The position numbers and the translations under genes were made by a program. Below the pieces are notes generated by a model, which was not told where the DNA came from, ran no database searches, and saw only the letters and a program-made list of their open reading frames with translations. Below, piece after piece: positions 17,374 to 29,357 of a stretch of DNA of 64,000 nucleotides (position 1 is the first letter of the stretch; every line of letters begins with the position of its first letter). Source of the stretch: Rikenellaceae bacterium. Lineage in GTDB: Bacteria; Bacteroidota; Bacteroidia; Bacteroidales; Rikenellaceae. Location: the NCBI GenBank assembly GCA_017935625.1, contig JAGBHC010000005.1, positions 62,001 to 126,000 of the forward strand, in the 5' to 3' direction.

Positions 17374-18789
17374 CTATTTTGCGGTCACCTTCCGCTCTAT
17401 CTCCTCCAGGGTGCGGCGGAACACCTTGTCGGTCTCCATCAGGTTGGTAATCGCCTTGCAGGCGTGGAGCACCGTCGCGTGGTTCTTGCCTCCGATGGCG
17501 GCGCCGATGGCGGTGAGGGGCGATTTGGTGTGCTGCTTGCTCAGGTACATGGCAATCTGGCGCGCCTGTGCGATTTCGCGCGTGCGCTTGGGCGAGTTGA
17601 ACTTCTCGATGTCCAGATTCAGGTGCTCGCACACGGTCTTCACGATGTGTTCGATGGTGATTTCCTTCTGGCAGACCTGCACGTACATCTTGAGTATGTC
17701 CTTGGCCAGCGAGGTGGTGATTTTCTTGTTCAGGAACGAGGCGTTCGCGGCCAGCGCCGAGAGGGCGCCTTCGATTTCGCGCACGTTGGCGTTGATGTGT
17801 TCGGCCAGAAAGCCCACGACGTCTTCCGGAATCTGAATGTTGAGCTTGGCGATTTTACTGCGTATAATCTTGATTTTGGTCTCGTAGTCGGGTTGTTCGA
17901 GCTCCACGGTCATGCCCCACTTGAAGCGGGTGATGAGCCGCTGTTCGATGTCCTTGAGCTCCACCGGGGTCTTGTCCGAGGTGAATATGAGCTGTTTGCC
18001 GGCGAGCTGGAGGTGGTTGAATATGTTGAAGAAGGCGTTCTGGGTCTTCTCCTTGCCCGAAAGTTCCTGGATGTCGTCGATAATCAGCACGTCTATCATC
18101 TGGTAGAAGCTGATGAAGTCGTTCACCTCGCCGTTGCGCACGGCGGTCGTATACTGCGCCTGGAATCGGTTCATGGGGACATAGAGCACCTGCAGCTCGG
18201 GGCGGCGCTCCTTGGTCGCATGTCCTATGGCCTGCACGATGTGGGTTTTGCCCAGTCCCGAACGGCCGTAGATGTAGAGCGGGTTGTAGGGGTTGGTTCC
18301 CGGCTCGATGGCCACCTGCATGCCCACGCTGCGGGCCAGTTTGTTGCACTCGCCCACGATGAAGTTGCCGAACGTGTAGCCGGGATTGAGCTGCGGGTCG
18401 ATTTGCACCCGCTTGAGTCCCGGAATGGCATAGGGGTCGGGGATGTTGGCGGTATTGGTCTGGGTGATGAATTTCTTTATCTTTGCGGTATCCTGCGCAG
18501 CGAGAGCGGCAGCCTGAGCGGCGCTCTGCTCCGAAGGCACGGTGTAGCGCAGCTGGGTCTTGGTGCCGAACATCTGGTGGATTATTGGCTTGAGCGAGGG
18601 GATGTAGTTCTTCTCGATATGGTAGACGTAACTCATGTTGGGAACCCTGAGCCGCAGGGTGGTCCCGTCGAAGTCGAGCGGAACGATGGGCTTGAACCAT
18701 TTCGTGAATTCATCCGTGCTGGTCCGCTCTTTGATAAGGGACAGGCAGTTCTGCCATATATCGCTATATGTTTGAGTATCTACTACCAT
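17374..18789 (-). CDS. dnaA: Chromosomal replication initiator protein DnaA
   Basis: A 471-residue AAA+ replication initiator. Domain I is at 1-80, followed by a short Ala/Gln-rich linker (88-105) and the AAA+ core with Walker A GRSGLGKT at 175-182 and Walker B VLIIDDIQ near 236-243. The C-terminal DNA-binding helix-turn-helix contains the DnaA signature GGKNHATVLHACKAI. ATG 18789 (MVVDTQTYSDIW) is chosen because domain I starts here; the frame stays open to 18957 without conserved residues. No clear DnaA box (TTATCCACA-like) was found in the 277-bp upstream gap, so I do not call an origin. Confidence 0.96.
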   Translation of the reverse strand: MVVDTQTYSDIWQNCLSLIKERTSTDEFTKWFKPIVPLDFDGTTLRLRVPNMSYVYHIEKNYIPSLKPIIHQMFGTKTQLRYTVPSEQSAAQAAALAAQDTAKIKKFITQTNTANIPDPYAIPGLKRVQIDPQLNPGYTFGNFIVGECNKLARSVGMQVAIEPGTNPYNPLYIYGRSGLGKTHIVQAIGHATKERRPELQVLYVPMNRFQAQYTTAVRNGEVNDFISFYQMIDVLIIDDIQELSGKEKTQNAFFNIFNHLQLAGKQLIFTSDKTPVELKDIEQRLITRFKWGMTVELEQPDYETKIKIIRSKIAKLNIQIPEDVVGFLAEHINANVREIEGALSALAANASFLNKKITTSLAKDILKMYVQVCQKEITIEHIVKTVCEHLNLDIEKFNSPKRTREIAQARQIAMYLSKQHTKSPLTAIGAAIGGKNHATVLHACKAITNLMETDKVFRRTLEEIERKVTAK

Positions 18790-19000
18790 TGTTACAGGGT
18801 TCAGAGGATTGTTACTGAGTGCGGTACGGAGGTTCGGGACGCGGTCCTTATCTTGTTTCCGCTTCACAAAAGTGTACATAAATTTATTAAAAAAAAATCG
18901 AAACTCTATTGCGTTTTCTGTTTTAATTTTTATGAAGAAATATCCCTTTTCGGACAACGATATTTTAATGCCTTGATATAGAGATTTAAGAAAAATTGCT

Positions 19001-19008
19001 TATCTTTG
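19001..19008 (+). promoter_or_regulatory. -7 element for the phosphosugar mutase gene
   Basis: TATCTTTG matches the Bacteroidetes -7 consensus in an AT-rich region and leaves a leader of about 50 nt before ATG 19067. The rest of the dnaA-mutase gap (18790-19066) is AT-rich with no other recognisable element. Confidence 0.55.
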
Positions 19009-19066
19009 TTTAGGATTTTTTTCTGAAAAGAAGCCTATAAACTATAAATACAATTTATACTGACTT

Positions 19067-20809
19067 ATGAATACGGATTTGCAACAACTGGTAAACGAGA
19101 AGGCCCGCCGATGGCTGGAGGGCAGCTACGACGAAGCGACCAAGCAGCAGGTGAAGTACCTGATGGAGCACGACCCCAAGGAGCTCACCGAGAGCTTTTA
19201 CAAGGATTTGGAGTTCGGCACGGGCGGTCTGCGCGGCATCATGGGCGTGGGCACCAACCGCATGAATATCTACACGGTGGGCATGGCCACCCAGGGGCTG
19301 GCCAACTACCTGAAGAAGTGTTTCGCCGGCGAGACGATAAAGGTGGCCATCGGTCACGACTGCCGCAACAACAGCCGTCTGTTCGCCGAGCACGTGGCCG
19401 ACATTTTCGCTTCGAACGGCTTCAAGGTCTATCTGTTCGACGATTTGCGCCCCACCCCGGAGCTCAGCTTCGCCATCCGCGAGCTGAAGTGCCACAGCGG
19501 CGTGGTGGTGACCGCTTCCCACAACCCCAAGGAGTACAACGGCTACAAGGCCTATTGGAACGACGGCGCGCAGGTGACCCCTCCCCACGACAAGAACATC
19601 ATCGAGGAGGTGGGCAAGATTACCTCGGTGGACCAGATTCTCTGCGGCAAGAATAAGGAGAACATCGAAATTCTCGGAGAGGCGTTCGACGACATCTACC
19701 TGAACCGGGTGAAGGGGCTTTCGCTCTCGCCCGAATCGGTGAAGAAGTTCCACGACATGAAGATTGTCTACACGCCGGTACACGGCACGGGTGTGCGTCT
19801 GGTGCCCGAGTCGCTCCGCCGCTACGGCTTCACTAATGTGATTTCCGTGCCCGAGCAGAGCGTGGTGAGCGGCGACTTCCCCACCGTGGAGTCTCCCAAC
19901 CCCGAGGAGCGCACCACCATGAAGATGGCCATCGACCTGGCGGCCCGCGAGGGTGCCGAACTGATTATCGCCACCGACCCCGACGCCGACCGCATCGGCG
20001 TGGCGCTGCGCACCGAGGAGGGCGAATACGTATTGCTGAACGGCAACCAGACGCTGGTGCTCATCGGCAGCTACATGCTCACCCGCTGGTCCCAGTTGGG
20101 CAAGCTCGACGGCAAGCAGTTCGTCATCAAGACCATCGTCACTTCGGAGATGTTCCGTGCCGTGGCCGATGCGTTCGGAGTGAAGTGTTACGACTGTCTG
20201 ACCGGTTTCAAGTACATCGCCAAGATTATCCGCGAGAACGAGGGCAAGACCCGCTACATCGGCGGCGGCGAGGAGAGTTTCGGTTTCCTGGCCGGCGATT
20301 TCGTGCGCGACAAGGATGCGGTGAGCGCCTGCTCGCTGGCGGCCGAGGCCGCAGCCTGGGCCAAGGACACCATGGGGCTCACCCTCTACGGCTGGCTCAA
20401 GCAGCTCTACGTGAAGTACGGTTTCTATAAGGAGGGACTCGTATCGGTGGTCCGCAAGGGCAAAGAGGGCGCCGAGGAGATTCAGAAGATGATGGTGGAC
20501 TACCGGGCCAATCCTCCGAAGGCCATTCTGGGTTCGCCGGTGGTGAAGATAAACGACTTCCTCACGCTGGAGACCACCGACACCAAGACCGGAGTCAAGA
20601 CCCTCATCGCTCAGGACAAGAGCAACGTGCTTCAGTTCTTCACCGAGGACGGCACGAAGGTGTCGGTTCGCCCGTCGGGCACCGAGCCCAAAATCAAGTT
20701 CTATTTCGGCGTATGCGCCCCCCTGTGCTGCGTGGAGCGCTTCGAGGAGGTGAATGCCCAGCTCGACGCCAAGATTGAGGCCCTGAAAAAGGACATGAAC
20801 CTGATTTAG
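19067..20809 (+). CDS. Phospho-sugar mutase (phosphoglucomutase/phosphomannomutase family)
   Basis: A 580-residue alpha-D-phosphohexomutase that interconverts hexose-1- and hexose-6-phosphate. All four active-site loops are present: TASHNP (phosphoserine), DPDADR (Mg2+), GGGEESFGF (sugar) and RPSGTEPKIKFY (phosphate). The N-terminal FGTGGLRGIMGVGTNRMN is typical of the long-form enzymes called PgcA in Firmicutes. Substrate choice between glucose and mannose phosphates cannot be read from sequence. It is a single-gene unit with its own promoter and a very strong terminator at 20829-20868. Confidence 0.94.
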   Translation: MNTDLQQLVNEKARRWLEGSYDEATKQQVKYLMEHDPKELTESFYKDLEFGTGGLRGIMGVGTNRMNIYTVGMATQGLANYLKKCFAGETIKVAIGHDCRNNSRLFAEHVADIFASNGFKVYLFDDLRPTPELSFAIRELKCHSGVVVTASHNPKEYNGYKAYWNDGAQVTPPHDKNIIEEVGKITSVDQILCGKNKENIEILGEAFDDIYLNRVKGLSLSPESVKKFHDMKIVYTPVHGTGVRLVPESLRRYGFTNVISVPEQSVVSGDFPTVESPNPEERTTMKMAIDLAAREGAELIIATDPDADRIGVALRTEEGEYVLLNGNQTLVLIGSYMLTRWSQLGKLDGKQFVIKTIVTSEMFRAVADAFGVKCYDCLTGFKYIAKIIRENEGKTRYIGGGEESFGFLAGDFVRDKDAVSACSLAAEAAAWAKDTMGLTLYGWLKQLYVKYGFYKEGLVSVVRKGKEGAEEIQKMMVDYRANPPKAILGSPVVKINDFLTLETTDTKTGVKTLIAQDKSNVLQFFTEDGTKVSVRPSGTEPKIKFYFGVCAPLCCVERFEEVNAQLDAKIEALKKDMNLI

Positions 20810-20828
20810 GAGCTGTCCGTATTAACGG

Positions 20829-20868
20829 ATATCCCGGAACCGCATCATCGGTTCCGGGATATTTTTTT
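20829..20868 (+). terminator. Rho-independent terminator after the mutase gene
   Basis: Perfect 14-bp stem ATATCCCGGAACCG / CGGTTCCGGGATAT with a 6-nt loop, followed by six T. Confidence 0.95.
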
Positions 20869-20892
20869 CTCTCTTCTCTTGTCGGGTCGCGC

Positions 20893-21096
20893 TACAATCT
20901 CTCCCGCTCCCCGTTCATCAGACGGGGCAGCCGTTCCCGTATCCTGTCCGCCGGCCACTCCCACCACTCCGACGATTGCTCCGTCGCCGATACGTACGCC
21001 GGCCATAATCACGGCCTGGTAGTCTATCCGCACGTCATTGCCTATCGACCCCTTTGTTGTCCCAGGCGGAATGTACGTCCATATTCTATTCATCAT
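20893..21096 (-). pseudogene. Remnant of a CatB/Vat-type xenobiotic acetyltransferase
   Basis: The minus strand encodes NRIWTYIPPGTTKGSIGND, then VRIDYQAVIMAGVRIGDGAI. This matches the left-handed-helix hexapeptide core of CatB/Vat acetyltransferases (WxxxPPxxTKGxIxIGNDVWIGxxxxIMxGVxIGDGAI). The next residues are out of frame: one frame gives unrelated sequence, while another gives PADRIRERLPRLMNGERERL and a stop at 20893. That resembles the family ending (GNPAKxIRxRF). The first half of the enzyme and the VVTKDVPPY segment are missing. I interpret it as a degraded, frameshifted and internally deleted gene. It could also be a short expressed peptide, but that is less likely. Confidence 0.65.
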
Positions 21097-21127
21097 ACGC
21101 TTCGGTTTTTTCTCTATTGTCGGGACA

Positions 21128-21157
21128 AGAAAAGCCGGAGTCTTCTCCGGCTTTTCT
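21128..21157. terminator. Bidirectional hairpin terminator
   Basis: AGAAAAGCCGGAG / CTCCGGCTTTTCT, 13 bp with a TCTT loop, T-rich on both strands. It lies about 165 nt past the end of the minus-strand beta-propeller gene and probably ends its transcript. A second GC-rich hairpin, CGGGAGGCCC / GGGCCTCCCG, is at 21264-21293. Confidence 0.75.
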
Positions 21158-21322
21158 TTCGATGTCCGTATGCGAACCGCGAGGGGGGATTTTTCCGGCC
21201 GGCCTCTGCGGAGCGGGTGTCGTCCGCTGCGTGCTTTGGCGGTGCGAAAGCCGGACCGCATTCCGGGAGGCCCGTTCGAAAGAGGGCCTCCCGCCGGTCG
21301 ATTCCTCTCCGGTTCCTTTCCG

Positions 21323-23089
21323 CTAATAGTGCGTGTGGTTGGTCATGGTCTGGCGCACGAAGTCGGGGTCGTCGTTCGGCGTCTTGGCAACCACGTGCTT
21401 GTATCCCCACACGCGCAGTTTGCCGCGGTCGAGGGTGATGACCTGTGCAGCGCCGTTGCGCTCGAAGTCGAAGCAGTGGTAGACGTTGCCGGTGAAGTAG
21501 AGTTTGCCGCGGCCGTCGCGCTGCATGAGGAACTTATACCAGAAGAGGGTCTGCGTTCCGTTGCCGAACCAGTCGCCCACCGAAAAGTCGGGGTTGCCGT
21601 TGAGTCCGTTGGCGGGCCATTTCGAGATGAGTTCGCCTTTGTGGTCGAACCAGTAGACCTGCCCCGAAAGGTAGGGGTCCACCTTGCGGTCCTTGTAGAT
21701 GCGGGCTCCGGCGGCCACCTGCGGCAGGTCGTATCCGTCGAGGAAGCGTCCCACCTGTATCTGCTGGTTGTGCTCGCTGGGGGACACCCACAGCAGTTTG
21801 CCGGTCATGGCCTCGCGCACCTGCGAGCCGAGGTCGCAGGCCGCCACGACAATCTCCTCGCGGCCGTCGCCGTCCATATCGGCGAATTTGTAGCTGTCCA
21901 CATGGTCGTGGTTGTCGTATATGTCGGGGAGTCTGTTCCATATCTCGTGTCCCTTGCTGTCGAGCAGCACCCAGCCGCCGAGCACCTCGTCGATGCCGTC
22001 GCCGTCGAAGTCGTGGGGATAGACATAGTGTCCCAGGTGGTCTTTCTTGGTGTGTTCCACATGGGCCCACAGCCGGTTGAGTTTTTTGTCGTAGGCGGCT
22101 ATGGTCGCTTCGCCTCCGCAATCGGAGTAGACGACCACGACATCGGGATACTTCCCGTTGAAGTTGGCTATCGCGATGCGGAAGTTATTGTACACGTGCG
22201 GATGCTCTTTGGTGGGCCACGGGGTCTTGGCCTTGATTCGGCCGGTTCGGCCGTCGGCTATCACGAGCCACTCCTTGCCGTCGAATTCGCGCCACTGCAC
22301 CAGTTCGGCCCGGCCGTCGCGGTCGAAGTCCCACACGGCGCCCGGCGCTTCGAATTCGGCCCTGAGTTTGGTGCGCTCCTCGGGAGCCTCCCAGTGCCAG
22401 AGCTTCTTGCCCGCATTGTCGTAGGCATAGGACGAGTAGCCGGGGGTCATCACCACGAAGTCGGTCTTGCCGTCTCCGGTCAGGTCGCCGAACTTGACGC
22501 ATCCCGATGCGGGAATATCGTACTCCTTGAGCAGCACCACGTCGTCGGGCAGCTGCTTGTCCATCAGGTCGGCCTCGGTGAGGGCGGGGTTCTTGGAGAA
22601 GACGATGACATCGAGTGCCGGCGTGCCGGTGATGCGGGTCACCATCAGGTGTACGTCCTGGCCCTTGCGGAAATCGAACCGGCCGGCGTTCTTCATCTCG
22701 GCCACGCCCGGCTTGTCGCCGAAGGCTCCCTCGACGTAGGCGTCGTCGATGCGGATGCGGAAGTTGCCGCTCTCGCCGCCCACGGCCCTCACATAGAGAT
22801 AGTAGGGCCCGTCTTCGGGCATGGTGAGCGTCTTCATGTAGTTGGAGACGGTGAAGCTGGCGTGGGTGCGGAACTTGATTGCGAAGTTGTTGTAGAGCCA
22901 GTCGGTTTTCAGCGAAGCCGCATCCTGCACCAGGTGCAGCCGGGGAATCTCGTCCAGAAAATCCGAGGCGTCGATGATGAGGTCGCCCCCCACTCTCTTC
23001 TGCGCGTACCCCGTCTGCGGAGCCATTGCGGCGCATGCGACGGCTGTCCAGAGCAGACAGGTCGCCGTTTTTTTCAGTTTGCCGTTCAT
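21323..23089 (-). CDS. Secreted FG-GAP/VCBS beta-propeller protein, rhamnogalacturonan-lyase-like
   Basis: A 588-residue exported protein with a signal peptide (about residues 1-29, ending GYAQ). Residues 35-170 form a beta-sandwich-like region (YYLYVRAVGGESGNFRIRID). From about 195 on there are calcium-binding Asp-rich loops of propeller blades: DLTGDGKTD (202-210), DFDRDGRAE (254-262), DFDGDGIDE (360-368) and DMDGDGREE (404-412). The NHDHVDSYKFADMDGDG stretch recalls the 'GHGD..H..D.DGD' region of family PL11 rhamnogalacturonan lyases, but the fit is incomplete and I do not assign an activity. It may be co-transcribed with the preceding methyltransferase gene (41 nt gap). Confidence 0.75.
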   Translation of the reverse strand: MNGKLKKTATCLLWTAVACAAMAPQTGYAQKRVGGDLIIDASDFLDEIPRLHLVQDAASLKTDWLYNNFAIKFRTHASFTVSNYMKTLTMPEDGPYYLYVRAVGGESGNFRIRIDDAYVEGAFGDKPGVAEMKNAGRFDFRKGQDVHLMVTRITGTPALDVIVFSKNPALTEADLMDKQLPDDVVLLKEYDIPASGCVKFGDLTGDGKTDFVVMTPGYSSYAYDNAGKKLWHWEAPEERTKLRAEFEAPGAVWDFDRDGRAELVQWREFDGKEWLVIADGRTGRIKAKTPWPTKEHPHVYNNFRIAIANFNGKYPDVVVVYSDCGGEATIAAYDKKLNRLWAHVEHTKKDHLGHYVYPHDFDGDGIDEVLGGWVLLDSKGHEIWNRLPDIYDNHDHVDSYKFADMDGDGREEIVVAACDLGSQVREAMTGKLLWVSPSEHNQQIQVGRFLDGYDLPQVAAGARIYKDRKVDPYLSGQVYWFDHKGELISKWPANGLNGNPDFSVGDWFGNGTQTLFWYKFLMQRDGRGKLYFTGNVYHCFDFERNGAAQVITLDRGKLRVWGYKHVVAKTPNDDPDFVRQTMTNHTHY

Positions 23090-23130
23090 TGTAGTTTAGG
23101 ATTATTAGAAGGTTTGTATTCCGGGTCGGG

Positions 23131-23781
23131 TCATTTGACCCTTATCATGTTGATTCCGTCGCGTATGGGCACGATGACGTTTTCCACCCGCGGGTCTTCG
23201 CTCACCATGCGGTTGAACTCCAGTATGGCCTGCGTGTGGCGGTCGTTGTGCGCCACGGGCTGCACCACCTTGCCGTACCAGAGGATGTTGTCGGCCAGCA
23301 TCACGCTGCCGCTCCTTACCAGCGGTGCGTTGCCGCGGTCGCCCATCAGCATGGCGTAGTAGTCGGGATACTCGCGCTTGTCGCCGTCGATGAACACCAG
23401 GTCGAACACCCCGCCGAGCGAGGGGGCGACATCGAGCGCCGACCCGATGTGGTGCCGGATGAGCCGGCCCTGCGGGCTCCGTTCGAAGAACGAGCGGGCG
23501 ATATCCTCCAGTTCGTCGTCCACCTCGATGGTGTGCAGCTCCCCGCCCTCCATGCCGGCGGCCATGCACAGGGCCGAATAGCCGGTGAAGGTGCCGATTT
23601 CCAGAATCCGCTGCGGGCGCATCATCCGCACCAGCATCTCCAGCAGTTTCCCCTGCACGTGTCCCGACAGCATGCGCGGCTGCACCACGGACATGTTCGT
23701 GCGGCGGTCGAGTTCGGTCAGCAGGGGCGCTTCGGGGGTGGTGTGGTCGTTTATGTATCGTTCGAGTGCTTCCATCGTCAT
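23131..23781 (-). CDS. SAM-dependent O-methyltransferase (caffeoyl-CoA OMT-like)
   Basis: A 216-residue class I methyltransferase. Motif I is ILEIGTFTGYSALCMA. Motif II is LHTIEVDDE. DLVFIDGDKREYPDYY carries the metal-binding Asp of the COMT/CCoAOMT fold, and VMLADNILWYGKV follows. The natural substrate of bacterial members is generally unknown. ATG 23781 overlaps the stop of the upstream M16 peptidase gene by ATGA, so the two are coupled; the longer frame to 24057 lies inside the peptidase gene. Confidence 0.9.
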   Translation of the reverse strand: MTMEALERYINDHTTPEAPLLTELDRRTNMSVVQPRMLSGHVQGKLLEMLVRMMRPQRILEIGTFTGYSALCMAAGMEGGELHTIEVDDELEDIARSFFERSPQGRLIRHHIGSALDVAPSLGGVFDLVFIDGDKREYPDYYAMLMGDRGNAPLVRSGSVMLADNILWYGKVVQPVAHNDRHTQAILEFNRMVSEDPRVENVIVPIRDGINMIRVK

Positions 23782-24992
23782 CTGTAAATGAGGGTCGATG
23801 TATCGGTAAAAATTTCGTTCGCGGCCTCCAGTATGCTCTGGGCCGAGATTTCGCTCACCTTTTTGTAGACGCTCTCCATGCTGTCCACTTCGTCGTAGAC
23901 CAGATAGCTCTTGGCTGCTCCGAGCATGTATCCCTCGTTGCTCTCCGAGGAGATGGCCAGCTGTCCCATGAACTGTTTCTTGGCCATCGACAGGCGCCGG
24001 GGGGTGAGCAGGCGGGTTTTGAGCTGGGTCAGGCAGCGGGTCACCAGTTCCAGGCACAGGTCGGTCTTGTCGCGGTCGGTGCTGAAGTAGACGGTCGCCG
24101 TTCCCGTCTCTCCGAAAGGGGTGTATCCCGCCTCGATGTTGTACGACAGGCCGTTCTTCTCCCTTACGAGCGTATTGAGCAGCGAGTTGGCCGAGGGGCC
24201 GCCGAGCAGGTTCACCAACAGCAGCAGGGGCAGCCGCCGGCGGTCGTTGATTCCGTAGGCGCGGTTGCCGATGATGCAGTGGGCCTGGTGGTTGTGCTTG
24301 TTGATGGTCTTGAGGAACGGAGCCACGGCTTCGGGAGCCGAGCGGACGAAGCGGCGGGGATTGGCGGGCAGGTCGCCGAAATAGCGGTCGGCCGTGGCCC
24401 GGAAACTCTTTTCGGAGATGTTACCGATGAGCGAGAAGACCATCTGGTCGGTGTTGTATGTTCTGGTCACGAACGAGCGGATGTGCTCGCTGTGGAGTTT
24501 ATTGACGCTGCACCGGGTTCCGAGGATGTTGTGTCCCAGCTGCGACCCCTCGAAGAGCAGGTCCTCGTAGTGGTCGTAAATCATGTCGGCCGGAGCGTCC
24601 CTGAAGAAGTTGATTTCGTCGATAATCACCTTCTTCTCCTTCTCCACCTCCGCTGCGGGGAACGTGGAGCGGAAGACGATGTCGGCAATCAGTTCGGCGG
24701 CCTTGTTGCAGTCGCCCCTGAGCGTGGTGGCGTGTACGGTGGTATCCTCCTTGGTGGTGAAGGCATTGAGTTCGCCGCCCAGATTCTCCAGCCGGCAGTT
24801 GATGTGGTAGGCACGCCGTTTGGCCGTTCCCTTGAACAGGGTGTGTTCGGTCAGGTGAGCCATGCCGAACTCGCCCGGGAGCTCGTCGCGGCTGCCGGTA
24901 TTGACGGTGACGGCGCAGTGCGCCACCTCCGATTTCACGCGTTTGTGAATGCACCGGATGCCGTTGGGAAGCGTATACAGGTTGAATTCCAT
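23778..24992 (-). CDS. M16 family (insulinase-like) zinc peptidase
   Basis: A 404-residue pitrilysin-type protein, about the size of processing-peptidase subunits. The inverted zinc motif HLTEH is at H46-E49-H50 in GMAHLTEHTLFKGT, with the downstream Glu-rich helix EKEKKVIIDEINFF. The C-terminal half keeps the M16C fold with SLLNTLVREKNGLSYNIEAG (the R/Y pair used in substrate binding). No signal peptide is visible, so it is probably cytoplasmic. It is 66 nt downstream of uvrA and is coupled to the methyltransferase gene. Confidence 0.92.
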   Translation of the reverse strand: MEFNLYTLPNGIRCIHKRVKSEVAHCAVTVNTGSRDELPGEFGMAHLTEHTLFKGTAKRRAYHINCRLENLGGELNAFTTKEDTTVHATTLRGDCNKAAELIADIVFRSTFPAAEVEKEKKVIIDEINFFRDAPADMIYDHYEDLLFEGSQLGHNILGTRCSVNKLHSEHIRSFVTRTYNTDQMVFSLIGNISEKSFRATADRYFGDLPANPRRFVRSAPEAVAPFLKTINKHNHQAHCIIGNRAYGINDRRRLPLLLLVNLLGGPSANSLLNTLVREKNGLSYNIEAGYTPFGETGTATVYFSTDRDKTDLCLELVTRCLTQLKTRLLTPRRLSMAKKQFMGQLAISSESNEGYMLGAAKSYLVYDEVDSMESVYKKVSEISAQSILEAANEIFTDTSTLIYR

Positions 24993-25058
24993 CGCAGCTT
25001 TGCATTGTTTCCGGGCGTTGCGTCCGGCGGTTCCGGCCGGGCGGACGACGCCGGGAGT

Positions 25059-27851
<2,793 letters not shown>

Positions 27852-27917
27852 TCTTCTAATCTCCTTGCTTTTTCGTTTGGCGGACGGCCGGCGCTGGCAT
27901 GGGCACGGGGCCTCCGG

Positions 27918-28385
27918 CTATTTGATGAGTTCCATCTGCGACTGGCGGGTCTCCTTTTCGCAATAGCGGCATTTGAGGGCGATTTCGCCGTCGCGTTCGA
28001 TGACCCGGAACGCGGTGGTCACCGGTTCGCAGTTGGTGATGCACTTGGGATTGGCGCACCGCACGAATCCCTCGATGTGCTGCGGCACGGTCACCGACCG
28101 CTTTTCGGTCACCTTGAAGTCCTGGATGGTGTTCACGATGGCCATGGGAGCCACCAGCGCGATGCGGTTGATTTCCTCCTGGAGACAGTAGCGGTCGTTA
28201 ATCTTGATGATGGCCTTGCTGCCCATGCGCTTGCTTTCGAGGTTGAGCCCGAAGGTCATGCGGTGCGGGTCGCGGTCGAGTTTGAGGATGCTGATTATCT
28301 TGAACAGCGCCTCCGAAGGGATGTGGTCGATGACCGTTCCGTTTTCGATGGCCCTCACTTCCATTATCTTTTCATTTGCTGCCAT
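27918..28385 (-). CDS. pyrI: Aspartate carbamoyltransferase regulatory subunit PyrI
   Basis: A 155-residue regulatory chain of ATCase that binds CTP/ATP allosterically. The N-terminal allosteric domain includes IENGTVIDHIPSEALFKI. The C-terminal zinc domain has C110, C115, C139 and C142 (CANPKC ... CRYC), matching the four zinc cysteines of the E. coli chain, plus an extra Cys119. It follows pyrB by 45 nt, the usual pyrBI order, so the holoenzyme should be the allosteric dodecamer. Confidence 0.97.
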   Translation of the reverse strand: MAANEKIMEVRAIENGTVIDHIPSEALFKIISILKLDRDPHRMTFGLNLESKRMGSKAIIKINDRYCLQEEINRIALVAPMAIVNTIQDFKVTEKRSVTVPQHIEGFVRCANPKCITNCEPVTTAFRVIERDGEIALKCRYCEKETRQSQMELIK

Positions 28386-28430
28386 AGCTTGCTTCGTTTT
28401 TGCGGTTTGTACTTCTGCTGCGGGGTTTTC

Positions 28431-29342
28431 CTACTGTTTGACGCCCAGCAGATAACTGATGATTGCCATGCGGGTGTAGACGCCGTTTTCGGTCTGCTGG
28501 AAATAGTAGACCTTGGGGTTGGCGTCCACGTCGGGCGAAATTTCGCCCACGCGCGGCAGCGGATGGAGGATGCGCATGTTCTCTTTGGTGCCCTCCAGCA
28601 TGCCGTTGCGCAGGACATAGACGTTCTTCACCCGTTCGTACTCCATCGGGTCGGTGAAGCGCTCCCGCTGCACGCGGGTCATGTAGACGATATCGGCCCG
28701 GTTGATGGCGTCGCCTATCTCCGTCGTCTCGGTGTAGGAGAGGCCCTTCTCCCGCAGGAAGCTCTTGTACTCCTCGGGCATCTGCAGTTCGGGCGGCGAC
28801 ACGAACGAGAATTTGGTATCGAAGTGCGAGAGGGCCTGCAGCAGCGAGTGCACCGTGCGGCCGTACTTGAGGTCTCCCACCATCATGATGTTGATTCCGT
28901 CGAGCGTGCCCTGCGTCTTTTTTATCGAGTAGAGGTCGAGCAGGGTCTGCGAGGGGTGCTGGTTGGCGCCGTCGCCGGCATTGACGATGGGCACCTTGGA
29001 TATTTCGCTCGCATAGCGCGGAGCCCCCTCCACCGGATGGCGCATCACTATCATGTCGCAGTAGTTCGATATGACCTGAATCGTGTCGTGGAACGTCTCG
29101 CCCTTGCTCACGCTGGTGTTGGTCGTGTCCGAGAATCCGATGACACGCGCTCCGAGCCGGTTGATGGCGCTTTCGAAGCTGAGGCGGGTGCGGGTGGAAG
29201 GTTCGAAGAAGAGCGAGGCTATCACCCGTCCGTGGAGCAGCGGCTCGTAGGGGTGCGCCTCGAAGTAGGCCGCCAGTTCGGTGATTCGGACAATCTCCTC
29301 CTTGGTCAGGTCGGTAATCGATATGAGACTTCTTTTTTCCAT
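28431..29342 (-). CDS. pyrB: Aspartate carbamoyltransferase catalytic subunit PyrB
   Basis: A 303-residue enzyme for the first committed step of pyrimidine synthesis (carbamoyl phosphate + aspartate). The carbamoyl-phosphate motif [15 protein letters not shown] is intact, as are [26 protein letters not shown] and the aspartate-binding HPLPRVGE. It belongs to the minus-strand operon dapB, lepB, IMPACT gene, pyrB, pyrI; the gap from the IMPACT gene is 15 nt. Confidence 0.97.
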   Translation of the reverse strand: MEKRSLISITDLTKEEIVRITELAAYFEAHPYEPLLHGRVIASLFFEPSTRTRLSFESAINRLGARVIGFSDTTNTSVSKGETFHDTIQVISNYCDMIVMRHPVEGAPRYASEISKVPIVNAGDGANQHPSQTLLDLYSIKKTQGTLDGINIMMVGDLKYGRTVHSLLQALSHFDTKFSFVSPPELQMPEEYKSFLREKGLSYTETTEIGDAINRADIVYMTRVQRERFTDPMEYERVKNVYVLRNGMLEGTKENMRILHPLPRVGEISPDVDANPKVYYFQQTENGVYTRMAIISYLLGVKQ

Positions 29343-29357
29343 AGTGTTATATGTCTG

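Noticed and set aside
18790-19066. Possible oriC next to dnaA
   Set aside because: The gap is AT-rich but I could not find clustered TTATCCACA-type boxes, and gene order around dnaA does not otherwise mark an origin. GC-skew of the whole chromosome would decide.
21264-21293. GC-rich hairpin as a second terminator of the propeller gene
   Set aside because: The stem is perfect but no T-run follows on either strand; the hairpin at 21128-21157 is the better terminator.
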